64,000 nt of DNA from Coniferiporia sulphurascens (taxonomy: Eukaryota; Basidiomycota; Agaricomycetes; Hymenochaetales; Hymenochaetaceae): the NCBI GenBank assembly GCA_002794785.1, contig NBBA01000004.1:744001-808000 (forward strand). The letters run 5' to 3'. The position numbers and the translations under genes are program-made. The notes beneath the pieces were generated by a model. It was not told the origin of the DNA. It did no database searches and saw nothing but the letters and a program-made list of their open reading frames with translations. Below, piece by piece: positions 55,201 through 64,000 of this stretch. Each line of letters opens with the position of its first letter. Position 1 is the first letter of the stretch.

Positions 55201-55876
55201 CGACAAGTTGGAGGTATCAGCCAGTGCCCCTGTAAGCTCTGAGAGGAGTATGGGCAGGGCAGCTGGTTGGGGGGGGGGCAGTGGACTCACGGCCACCATT
55301 TGGGGTGGAGGAGACATGAAGAAAGTCGTGTGGAAAAGCTCACCTTTCTCATTGTCTGACTGGGTGAAGGTGCCATCGCATTTCTTGAGCAAGGGGATTG
55401 GTGTAGGTCGGTTACCGAGGCCTCTCTTGGCCCAGCTCCAGATGTTGGAGGCGTCCGCCTGGTCGGCTTGTTCGGTGTAAAAGTGCCGTTTAGCCACCTG
55501 AACGCCGCATTTGAAGGCGCGGTGGGCGGCAGATCACTGGAGGGGGGTGGTGGCTGTCGAGATCGCCTGGAGGAGTGATTTGTAAGTCGGGGTCCACCAG
55601 GGGACCTCGGTTTTGGATGGCTTGGCGAGTCTGGTAAACGAGGCGAGGGCGGTAGTCATGGAGTCGACCACCGCCTGCGCTTTAACATCGAGGTTGTCAG
55701 TGTTGTCCACTGGTAAGAGGAAGGCGGATTCGAGTAGTGGGAAGGCTATCTCGGTCCATTCCTCTCTATCTGCCGGAAGAAGATGGCGTGTTTTGAGGGT
55801 TGGGGGTGGGGGCCGGGACGGCAGGGACCAGCGCAGCAGGGCATGGTCAGACAGTGGGGAGGTGGTTGATGAGCCC
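52242..55876 (-). mobile_element. LINE-A2, 5'-truncated copy
   Basis: A reverse A2 element from the end of the APE domain (SDHALLRW-like near 55835) to a complete 3' end at 52242 with a TAAAA-type tail. The hairpin is near 52300-52318. It is inserted in forward A1 sequence. At its upstream side (55876) it is cut by another reverse element's tail, so its 5' end is not seen. Confidence 0.88.
53101..55497 (-). pseudogene. LINE-A2 ORF2 frame: RT and RNase H (798 aa)
   Basis: A 798-residue frame. It starts in the linker (NIWSWAKRGLGNRPTPIPLLKK), followed by RT with LAVDIQGFFDSVHPQ (motif A), LGTPQGSPVSPILSTIFAGVVL (motif B) and AYVNNHLLVHI, where YVDD is changed to YVNN, so both catalytic aspartates are lost. 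Motifs D and E, the connection domain and RNase H follow (VFTNGS with the first Asp changed; FLSDSLTAL; WCPGHSDIPGNEWAN with the last Asp changed). It ends at TAA 53101 where other copies have Arg. The Asp-to-Asn changes are G-to-A on the coding strand, like the TSD differences. Confidence 0.9.
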
Positions 55877-56937
55877 TTTTTTTTATTTTTTTATTTTATT
55901 TTTTATTTTATTTTAATTATTCCTGCAGTATTACATAATTACAAGCTGCCCCCCCAAAGGGGGGGCCCTAACTACATAACAACAGAGGCGCCCATCATTG
56001 CACAACACACAAAACTGGGTGGGGGCCCTGCTCCCCGAAGGGTGCCAAGGTGTGGAGGGCCCCTATTAGGACAGAGGAAGAAAGAGGGAGGAATATGTAT
56101 AACTACAGCAAAGCCAAGCAGCTGAGGACAGGCAAAGGGGGTAGCTTAGAATTGGAAAGGGAGGGCGAGAGTGCCAGCCGGGACGTACATAGGAGAGTCT
56201 GAAAGGCAGTCACAGAGGAAAAGAAATGGGGGGAAGCACACCTGATAGCTCCAAGAGAGCCGGGTCTGGGTCCTGGGAACAGGGTCCAAGCATACGACTC
56301 ATGTAATCCTGTAGGAGGTCCAAGTCCATATCTTTGTTGGTCGGGTGTCCCTCCAACTCCATCACCACAAAGGCTAGGCAGATGGTGTCCAAGGTACGGT
56401 CAGAGAGGCGGTTCAGGTGCCCTGTCAGCTTTAGCCAGCGGCGTAGAACCTGGAGGCGGTTTTCATCGGCCCACTCTGTGTGGTGGGTCGGAAGGGGGTC
56501 GTGGGGGGGCCAAACCTTGTGAATCCAAGGTTGGAAAGTACAACATCCACCCAAGACATGGGCAGTGGACTGGGCTGGCCAAGGGGGGTGGTTGTGCCAT
56601 CAGCAGTGCGAGATCAGGCCGTGTCTGTGCCAGTAGACTGAGTCAAAGCTCAGCCAGTAACCCCCATAGGGACCGGCACAGCAGAGGACCTGCACTACTG
56701 CAGTGAGCTCTGGGCAGGGGTGGTCAACTGAGATGGTGATAATTTTTCTTGGTCGCCAGGTGGGGGGGCCAGTAACTGCCAAGTACTTATCAGCAGTGGA
56801 GGCGAGAGGGCAGGCCAGCTGGAGGGACCAGTGCTCACTAAGAGTGCGAGTCGCTACTTCCTTCAGTGCGGAGATAGAGGGGGCTAGGGTCGACAGAGGA
56901 AGCTCTGTAGCAAGCTTCACCTTGGAGTCCACCCATT
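55877..56937 (-). mobile_element. LINE A2/B chimeric 3' fragment
   Basis: A reverse fragment with an A-type 3' UTR and tail (55877-56230) and an A2-like C-terminus (56210-56554: SRMLGPCSQDPDPALLELSG). Upstream, however, its coding sequence is B-like (56600-56932: LAPSISALKEVATRTLSEHWSLQLA, ADKYLAVTGPPT, ITISVDHPCPELTAVVQVLC). The switch lies in or near the highly conserved GPYGGYWLSFDS stretch (56600-56690). It could be a template-switch product or a distinct subfamily. A TGA at 56600 separates the two frames. Confidence 0.8.
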
Positions 56938-57158
56938 CATCCTTCTTGACCAGTAACCACCACCATTGACTAGTGCAGGCAGCTAAAACTCCCCCATGTC
57001 GAACCCCAGTGGCTACAGGAATGCTCTACATTCGACTCGACCATCCCTCCCACCCCCCACATTGGCCAGCGCCAATGCTGACAGGGCTGCCAGGGCTGCC
57101 ACCAACTGGGTGGCCACTGGCAACGCCACTGCCGCATTACATGGCACGACCCCCACCC

Positions 57159-57410
57159 TCTTTTTTTAATTTAATTTTTTAATTTAATTTATTATTCCTG
57201 CAGTATTACATAATTACAAGCTGCCCCCCTGAAGGGGGGGCCCTAACTACATAACAACAGAGGCGCCCGTCATTGTGCATCGCACAAAACTGGGTGGGGG
57301 CTCTGCTCCCCAGGGGGTGCCGAAGTGTGAAGAGTCCCTATTTAGTACAAAAGACTGGAGTGGGAGGGATACATATCGCTACGAACCAACCAGGCGGGTG
57401 AGGGCAGGTT
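57159..57410 (-). mobile_element. LINE-A 3' fragment in A2 gag, perfect TSD
   Basis: A reverse 252 bp insertion of the A-type 3' UTR with a TTAAA-repeat tail. The perfect 13 bp TSD ACGACCCCCACCC is at 57146-57158 and 57411-57423. Confidence 0.92.
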
Positions 57411-57985
57411 ACGACCCCCACCCCTGCCCAAATCGACACAGGCCTCCCAGTGTCGTCTCCAGACACTCTCCGTCTCGCCCCGTCCCCCGTCATTGGAGTC
57501 TCGAACACCGAGTTCACTTGCACGTTCAAACACGTAAGTCGTCCCCCCTCCGTAGGTACAAACCCCCCTGCCGGCTCCAACGAGTTCAGCGAGATGGAAG
57601 ATATCCTTGAGAACCCACACACTCCATCACCACTGCTCACCCATAAGCAATCCTCGGAAGCCCTCTCCCCACACACCCCCCGACCACACCCTCAAGGCCA
57701 GTTCGAGCGACACACGTCGAGCTTTATGTACTCCATCTCCCGAGCACTAGAGGACTTCGACCAGAAGACCCACCACTCCAGCACCGCAGAGACCAACCAT
57801 GCAGCCGCTCAGTTTGTGGGCGACCTCCTTTGGAATGTCCAACAGACCATCGCCGGCGTTTTTAGGGACGAGAAGGACCCCCAGCACATCGTCTCCTGCA
57901 ACATGGAGATGGCCTACAACATTGCAAGGGGGGGGTGGAAGCCTCCCTGCCAGCACCCTTCACCCCAGCTCCCCCCCTGCACAAC
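57411..57985 (+). pseudogene. LINE-A2 gag N-terminal region
   Basis: The A2-type gag frame (57450-57992) encodes SNTEFTCTFKHVSRPPSVGTN, EFSEMEDILENPHTP, FMYSISRALEDFDQKTHHSST and AAAQFVGDLLWNVQQTIAGVFRDEKDPQHI. The FMYS...EDFD and AQFVGDLLWN blocks are shared with A1 gag, while the first ~120 residues differ, so A1 and A2 have different gag N-termini. The start of the gene is at 56996, before the nested insertion. The frame ends in ORF2 sequence through the internal deletion. Confidence 0.85.
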
Positions 57986-57989
57986 TCTA

Positions 57990-59373
57990 TGATCGTTGCC
58001 CTCACTCCTTTCACTAGGCTCGCAAAGCTGTCCAAGTCCGAAGTCCCCTGGTGGACCCCAACATGCAAGTCACTCCTCCAGGTGATCTCGACAGCCACCA
58101 CCCCCCTCCAGCAATCAGCAGCCTGCTGCACATTCAAACGCAGCGTACAGATGGCCAAACAGCATTTTTATGCTGAACAGGCCAACCAAGCCGACACCTC
58201 CAACATCTGGAGCTGGGCCAAGCGTGGCCTTGGCAACTGACCTACCCCAATCCCCTCGCTCAAAAAGCGCAATGGCACCTTCACCCAATCGGACAATGAG
58301 AAAGGTGAGCTTTTCTGCACCACTTTCTTTATGCCCCCTCCACCCCAACCAGCAGCCGACACACCGCTGCCTCCTCCCCAACCTGATGCCCCGCCAATAC
58401 TCCTCACGGAGCTTATGGGGGCACTGGCCGACACTTCCAACTCATCAGCTCCGGGCCTCTTGGGGATCGGCTATCGCCCACTTAAATGGGTGGTAGATGC
58501 CTACCATGATGAGATCCTCACCCTTTTCAACAACTGTCTGTGCATGGAGCACCACCCCAAGTGCTGGCGGGTGGCAAAAGTGGTGATGCTCAGGAAGCCA
58601 AACAAGAAGGATCCCTTTTCACCGTGTTCCTACTGGCCCATCACCCTTGAGGAGACCTTAGGGAAACTCCTTGAAAAGATTATCGCTAACCAGCTCCAGT
58701 TCCTTGCTAACATGAGAGACTGGCTGCCACCAAACCAATACAGGGGGCATCAAGGACATTCCGTCTATGACACTGCCCAGCACCTCTTACAGATTGTGGA
58801 ACGAGCCCATGCCGAGGGTCGTGTATGTTCGGTCCTAGTGGTTGACATACAGGGCTTCTTTGATTCGGTACACCCGCAACTCCTCCACTGGCAACTTTTG
58901 GATCTCCAGTGCCCACCCAACATGGCGGACTGGTGCCTGTCCTTCATGACAGACCGGCAGGTCGCCATCGCTTTCGACAGCACCACCCTCCCAACCGCCC
59001 AAAAACCCGACCTCGGCACCCCTCAAGGGTCCCCAGTATCCCCAATCCTCTCGACTATATTTACAGGTGTGGTCCTCCGGAAGTTTCACCAAACCGGCAC
59101 CACCGCCCTCGCATATGTTGACGACCACCTCCTCATGTGCGTCGGACCCAGCGTGGCATCCAACTGCCAGCAATTGTCTAACACCTACCACCAACTCAAC
59201 ACCCACTTCAGTGCCATCGGTCTCAACATTGAAGCGGCCAAAACGGAGTGCCTACACTTCCACCCACCCCAACGACATTCAGCCACCTATACCGACTGGG
59301 ATACCACTGGGGTTTGGGTTGCCCCCACCATGCTTATCCGACCCTCTATCCCGCTTTGCTGGCTGGGAATATG
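57990..59373 (+). pseudogene. LINE-A2 ORF2 linker and RT fragment
   Basis: This fragment encodes the linker (EVPWWTPTCKSLLQVISTATTPLQ, NIWSWAKRGLGN), then a TGA at 58238, then RT in the frame 58331-59373: GIGYRPLKWVVDAYHDEIL, MLRKPNKKDPFSPCSYWPITLEE, VLVVDIQGFFDSVHPQ (motif A), LGTPQGSPVSPILSTIFTGVVL (motif B), AYVDDHLLMCVG (motif C intact) and LNIEAAKTECLHF (motif D). It stops at WLGIW (motif E), where the reverse A2 sequence begins. Confidence 0.88.
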
Positions 59374-60933
59374 GTTGGTGGTAGGCATTGGACAGTTGCT
59401 GGCAGTTGGATGCCATGCTGGGTCCGACGCACACCAGGAGGTGGTCATCGATGTATGCAAGGGCGGTGGTGCCAGTTTGGTGAAATTTCCGGAGGACCAC
59501 ACCCACGAATATAGTCAAGAGGATAGGGGAGACTGGTGACCCTTGGGGGGTGCCGAGGTTGGGTTTCGGGGCAGTTGGGAGGGTGGTGCCATCAAGTGTG
59601 ATGGCGACTTGCCGATCCATCATGAAGGACAAACACCAGTTCACCATGTCAGGCGGACACTGGAGGTCCAGCAGTTGTTGGTGGAGGAGTTGTGGATGTA
59701 CCGAATCAAAGAAGCCCTGTATGTCAACCGCTAGGACCGAACATACACGACCCTCGGCATGGGCTCGTTCCGCAATCTGTAAGAGGTGCTGGGCAGCGTC
59801 ATAGACGGAATGTCCTTGATGCCCCCTGTATTGGTTAGGTGGCAACCAGTCCCTCGTGTTTGCAAGGAACTGGAGCCGGTTAGCAATGATCTTTTCGAGG
59901 AGTTTCCCTAGGGTCTCCTCAAGGGTAATGGGCCAGTAGGATCGCAGCAAAAAGGGGTCCTTCTTGTTGGGCTTCTGAAGCATCACGACTTTTGCCGCCC
60001 GCCAGCACTTGGGGTGGTGCCCCATGTGCAGGCAGTCATTGAAAAGGGTGAGAATCTCGTCAGGGTAGGCGTCCACCACCCATTTCAGGGGGCAGTAGCC
60101 AATGCCTGAGAGGCCTGGCACTGACAAATTGGAGGTGTCGGACAGTGCCCCCATGAGCTCTGAAAGGAGTATGGGCAGGGCAACTGGTTGGAGGGGAGGT
60201 GGCGGGGTATCGGCCGCTTGGTGGGGTGGTGGGGGTGTAAAGAAAGTATTGCAGAAAAGCTCACCTTTCTCATCATCCATTTGGGTGAAGGTGCCGTCGC
60301 ATTTCTTGAGCAAGGGGATTGGGGTAGGACAGTTGCTGAGGCCACGCTTGGCCCAGCTCCATATGTTGGAGGCATCAGCCTGGTCGGCTTGGTTGGTGTA
60401 GAACTGCCGCTTGGCCGCCCGAACCCTGCATTTGAATGCGTGGCGGACTGCTGACCGCTGAAGGGGGGTGGTGGCCATCGAGATCCCCTGGAGGAGAGCC
60501 TTACATGTCGGAGTCCACCAAGGGACCTCAGTTTTAGATGGCTTGGCGAGTTGGGTGAAGGGTGTGAGGGTGGCGATCATAGAGTCGACCACTGCCTGTG
60601 CTTTAACATTGAGGGTGAGGGTGCTGTCCACCATTAGGTGAAAGGCAGATTCAAGTAATGGAAAGGCAATGTCGGTCCACTCTTCCCTGTCAGCCGGGAG
60701 TAGCTGGCGCATTTTGATGACTGGGGTTGGGGGCTGAAAAGGCAGGGACCAGCACAGCATTGCATGGTCAGACAAAGGGGAGGTGGCTGAAGTGCCCAAA
60801 TCTAAAATTGTGTTGGGGTTTATCACTGGAGGGGACCAGATCATGTCAATTGGGCACCATTGATGATTGTCGATGGGCCATGAGTCAGAATCCGGGAGGT
60901 GAGCTGGCACAAGGCTGTGCTCCCGGAAGAAGT
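59374..60933 (-). pseudogene. LINE-A2 ORF2 fragment: APE end, linker, RT
   Basis: A reverse-strand frame (59279-60910, 543 residues). It includes CPIDMIWSPPVINPN and SDHAMLCW (APE His), EVPWWTPTCKALLQGI, RT start GIGYCPLKWVVDAYPDEIL, PNKKDPFLLRSYWPITL, LAVDIQGFFDSVHPQ, LGTPQGSPVSPILLTIFVGVVL and AYIDDHLLVCVG (a YIDD variant with both Asp kept). At 59374 it runs out of LINE frame into the inverted neighbour. At 60933 it is cut by forward A1 sequence. The junction at 59373 shares TTGGTGG between the two strands' sequences. Confidence 0.87.
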
Positions 60934-62104
60934 ACCTCCTTCACATCTGGAAAGCAGGTGTGGAGACTCTGCTGGACTCATACCCCCAGCTCACCATTCA
61001 TTTTGTATGGTGCCCCGGTCACTCAGACATCCCCGGCAATGAATGGGCTGACACGGAAGTGAAACTGGTGACGGAGCTCCCTCCATCCGAACTAAAGCCC
61101 TCCACCTCCACACTAAAAGAAGCCGCCATCTGCACCCTCATGGATCGGTGGACACTCTCACTTGCCCGCCCACTCGCCTCCACCACTGACAAATATTTGG
61201 TGGTTCATGGCCTCCCTTCCCACTGACCTAGAAAGCTGCTCATGCATTCAGTCGACCACCCATGCAGCAAGCTATCTGCAGTTGCTCAGGTCCTCTGTCA
61301 TGCCGGTCCCTACAGGGGCTACTGGCTGAGCTCTGACTCAGCCTACCAGCACAGGCACGGCCTGATTTCGCATTGCAGATGGCACAACCACCCCCCCTGG
61401 CCCACACAGTCAACCGCCCACATTCTAGGTGGCTGTAGCACTTTCCAATCATGGATATGACGTGTTTGGCCACCTCGGGACCCTCTCCCAGTCCACCACT
61501 CAGAGTGGGCTGACGAAAACCACCTCCCAGTTTTGCGCTGCTGGCTAAAGCTGATGGGGCACCTAAACCACCTTTCCGACTGCACTGCAGGCACCATCCA
61601 GCTTTCCTTTGCTGCGATGGACCTAGATGGCCACCCAACTGATGAGGATATGGACTTGGACCTCCTAAGGGACTACATGTGGCGTATGCTCGGACCATGA
61701 ACTCGGGACTCGGACCCAGCCCTTTTGGAGCTCTCAGGTATGCTCCCTCCCTTTCCCTCTGATTAAGCACCCATCCTTCAAATTCCCACCAATACATCTT
61801 GGCCGGCACTCTCGCCTCCCCATTCCCACTTCTAAGCTTCCTACTTTAACCTGCCCTCACCAGTTTGGTTTGTTCGTAGCAATATGTATCCCTCCTTCTC
61901 GGGTTCCCTCTTTCTCACTCAATAGGGGCTCTCCACACTTTGGCACCCTTTGGGGAGCAGAGCCCCCACCCAGTTTTGTGTGATGCACAATGATGGGCAC
62001 CTCCATTGTTATGTAGTTAGGGCCCCCCCTTTGGGGGGGCAGCTTGTAATTATGTAATACTGCAGGAATAATAAATTAAATTAAATTAAATTAAATTAAA
62101 AAAA
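60934..62104 (+). mobile_element. LINE-A1, 5'-truncated copy
   Basis: A forward A1 fragment from inside RNase H (LLHIWKAGVETLL-like) to the 3' end with a TTAAA-repeat tail (62070-62104). It encodes WCPGHSDIPGNEWADTEVK (frame 60960-61226), then after TGA 61224 the Cys/His region and C-terminus in broken frames (TGA 61458 and 61698). The 3' UTR hairpin is near 62020-62040. The left flank is reverse ORF2 and the right flank is forward gag, with no TSD seen. Confidence 0.87.
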
Positions 62105-63270
62105 GGCCTACAACTTCACCACCCAAGTGTGCAATGAATCGAGGCATGCATCCCAAGCAGGCTCACCAGCTACCTCGGCAGGGTCGATCCACAGTTCCAA
62201 CGAGTTCGGCGAGACAGCCCCAGAGATGGTGGTCGACCCCCACACCCCCCCACAACAGGCGGGAGGCACAAGCCTCGGGCGGAAGTGCTCCTCAGCTGCT
62301 ATGTCACCTCTCACACCGAGAGGACCCCTGGCCCAAGCTCAGTTTGAACCCCACACCTTGGGGTTCATGTACACCCTATCCTGCACACTGGAGGACTTTG
62401 ACAAAGAAACCCAGAACACCTCCATCATTGAGACTGACAAGAAAGCGGCACAGTTTGTAGGGGACCTCTTCTGGCAGGCCCAACTAACGATTGCCCACCT
62501 ATGGGAGGAAAAGAAGGACCCCCACTTCATCATCTACTGTAACATGCAGATGGCCTACAACTTTGCGAAGGGGGGGCAGAAATTGCTCTCCCAGAACCCT
62601 TCGTCCCAGGTAACCCCCAACAGGAGCCCCCAGCCACCACCAGGACTCCTGCCACCACCCCAGTGACTCCGGAAATGAAGGCGCTGACTGATGCAGTCAA
62701 ACGCCTGACCACTGACGTTGCTTCTATTTCTTGTCAGATGGCCTCCATCAGCTCTAGACCCACACTGCGCCAACAGCAACAACAATAACAACAACAACAA
62801 ACCACAGCCCAGGCTGCCATCACAGCAGCCCCCACCTCCTATGCACAAGTGGCCGCAGCAGCAGCCCCCCCAACATCTGCTAACTCATTTCCAGTGGCCC
62901 CGGCCACTGGAGCAGTCATCAACCCAGTGCAGAAGAAGAAGCGCCAGCAGAAGGTGCCCCCACCACCCACCATGTATGCCAAGGACCCAACCTTGGTCCT
63001 CACCCCGACAGTTGGCATACGGGCCGAGAACCAGAAGTCAGCAATGGCCCTGACAAAAATGTCCCATGAGTTCTTCACTTCCCTCCCCACTGCAGACCAA
63101 GTCCCGGTCCTGTCCTCTTCCTACAACATAAAGGGGAACATCATGGCCACATTTGTGGCACGCCCGTCCTCGGCTAACCCGACCATGGAAACGATCATTG
63201 ATCATCACTCTGCAGCCTATGCCTCCCACATGCACACAGAGTGCATTGCAGTGGGGATTAACATCCATTA
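62105..63270 (+). pseudogene. LINE-A1 gag fragment
   Basis: Forward gag from the AYNFTTQ region. Frame 62127-62666: VVDPHTPPQQAGGTSLGRKCSS, FMYTLSCTLEDFDKETQNTS, AAQFVGDLFWQAQLTI. After a break in the Pro-rich part and a CAG/CAA-rich stretch (62770-62805, with TAA at 62787) comes frame 62849-63271: VPPPPTMYAKDPTLVLTP, GIRAENQKSAMALTKMS, VLSSSYNIKGNI. The zinc knuckles are missing, because a new A2 5' end begins at 63273. Confidence 0.87.
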
Positions 63271-63272
63271 AA

Positions 63273-64000
63273 CATCCTTCTTGACCAGTAACCACCACCA
63301 TTGACTAGTGCAGGCAGCTAAAACTCCCCCATGTCGAACCCCAGTGGATACAGGAATGCTCTACGTTCGACTCGACCACCCCTCCCACCCCCCTCATCGG
63401 CCAGCGCCGATGCCAACAGGGCCGCCAGGGCTGCTGCCAACTGGGTGGCTGCTGGCAATACCACTGCTGCATTACATGGCACGACCCCCACCCCCGCCCA
63501 AATCGACCCAGGCCTCCCGGCGTCGTCTCCAGACGCTCTCTGTCTCGCCCTGTCCCCCATCATCAAAGTCTCAAACACCGAGTTCACTCACACATTCAAG
63601 CATGTCAGCTGTCCCCCCTCCATAGGTACAAACCCCCCACCAGCTCCAATGAGTTCGGCAAGATGGAAGACATCCTCAAGAACCCACACATGCCCTCACC
63701 ACCACTCACCCACAAGCAATTGTCTGAAGCCCTCTCCCTGCACACCCCCTGACCCCACCCTCGAGGCCAGTTTGAGCGACACACGTCAAGCTTCATGTAC
63801 TCCATCTCCCGAGCACTAGAGGACTTCGACCGGAAGACCCACCACTCCAGCACCGCAGAGACCAACCACACAGCCGCTCAATTTGTGGGCGACCTCCTAT
63901 GGAACGTCCAACAGACCATCGCCGGCATTTTTAGGGATGAGAAGGACCCCCAGCACATCATCTCCCGCAACTTGGAGATGGCCTACAACATTGCAAGGGG
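63273..64000 (+). mobile_element. LINE-A2 5' end, runs off the window
   Basis: Starts CATCCTTCTTG, ACCACCACCAT, with the gag ATG at 63331 (MSNPSGYRNALRSTRPPLPP). The A2-specific N-terminus continues to about 63640 (SNTEFTHTFKHVSCPPSIGTN). A small deletion near 63640 then shifts the frame relative to the copy at 57540. The later blocks (FMYSISRALEDFDRKTHHSS, AAQFVGDLLWNVQQTIAGI) follow in another frame up to the window end. This is the longest view of the A2 gag N-terminus without an insertion. Confidence 0.88.

Larger units (their letters stand above)
56938..59373 (+). mobile_element. LINE-A2 with 5' end and internal gag-to-ORF2 deletion
   Basis: A forward A2 copy starting at the 5' terminus CATCCTTCTTG (56938), gag ATG at 56996. 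Gag runs to about 57985 (with a nested fragment at 57159-57410) and then joins directly to ORF2 linker sequence (MIVALTPFTRLAKLSKSEVPWW, 57990). Roughly 2.5 kb covering the zinc knuckles and APE is missing. It ends at 59373 at an inversion junction with reverse A2 sequence. Confidence 0.88.

Noticed and set aside
1..64000. tRNA, rRNA or CRISPR features
   Set aside because: No cloverleaf, conserved rRNA segment or regularly spaced repeats were seen. The repeats are dispersed, long and explained by LINE copies.

Overview
This 64 kb window is eukaryotic and I see no host gene in it. Nearly every base belongs to copies of non-LTR retrotransposons (LINEs) inserted into one another. A complete element has a CCHC zinc-knuckle ORF1 (gag) and an ORF2 with an apurinic-type endonuclease (APE), a YVDD reverse transcriptase (RT), an RNase H and a Cys/His-rich C-terminus. 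Elements end in a 3' hairpin and an A/T-rich tail and are flanked by 13-15 bp target-site duplications (TSDs). The APE-RT-RNase H layout resembles the Tad1/I-like group. Together with the composite element described below, this makes a fungus the most likely source; that assignment is inference, not proof. I see no rRNA, tRNA or CRISPR.

I use working names. LINE-A has two subtypes, A1 and A2, which share a 3' UTR. LINE-B is a sister family with a different 3' hairpin. 'W' is a non-coding sequence of about 1.26 kb that is fused to LINE 3' ends.

Layout. 1-2116: a W/LINE-A1 chimera whose 5' part is inverted. 2310-4249: a reverse-strand A2 fragment. 4283-7366: a second W/LINE-A1 chimera, whose LINE part forms one arm of a palindrome of 2 x 1675 bp (5544-9043). 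7369-13046: a reverse A1 copy split by a forward B copy (9534-11876). 13047-27867: reverse A2 and A1 pieces interrupted by forward B and A1 copies and by a long A2 copy (22989-27774), which itself holds a solo LTR (26292-26850). 27868-51376: a four-level nest. A forward B fragment is split by a reverse A2. That A2 is split by a full-length reverse B (32120-41652), a full-length forward A1 (43147-49908) and an A2 tail fragment. The B copy in turn holds the third W/LINE chimera (32368-33832), an AT-rich 256 bp insertion and two A1 fragments. 51377-64000: further A1/A2 pieces, including an A2/B chimera and two A2 5' ends.

The autonomous LINEs would supply the enzymes, and W appears to travel as a parasite. 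All three W copies have the same 5' end, which resembles the LINE 5' end, and the same 3' end. Each is joined to the LINE at a different position, and copy 3 has a LINE-type TSD. This is the structure reported for the composite retrotransposon MINE (WEIRD plus a LINE 3' end of variable length) in the rice blast fungus. A second strong signal is that every mismatch I found between paired TSDs is a CpG-to-TpG/CpA change, which points to decay driven by cytosine methylation. All ORFs read here are interrupted or lie in truncated elements; I see no intact autonomous copy.
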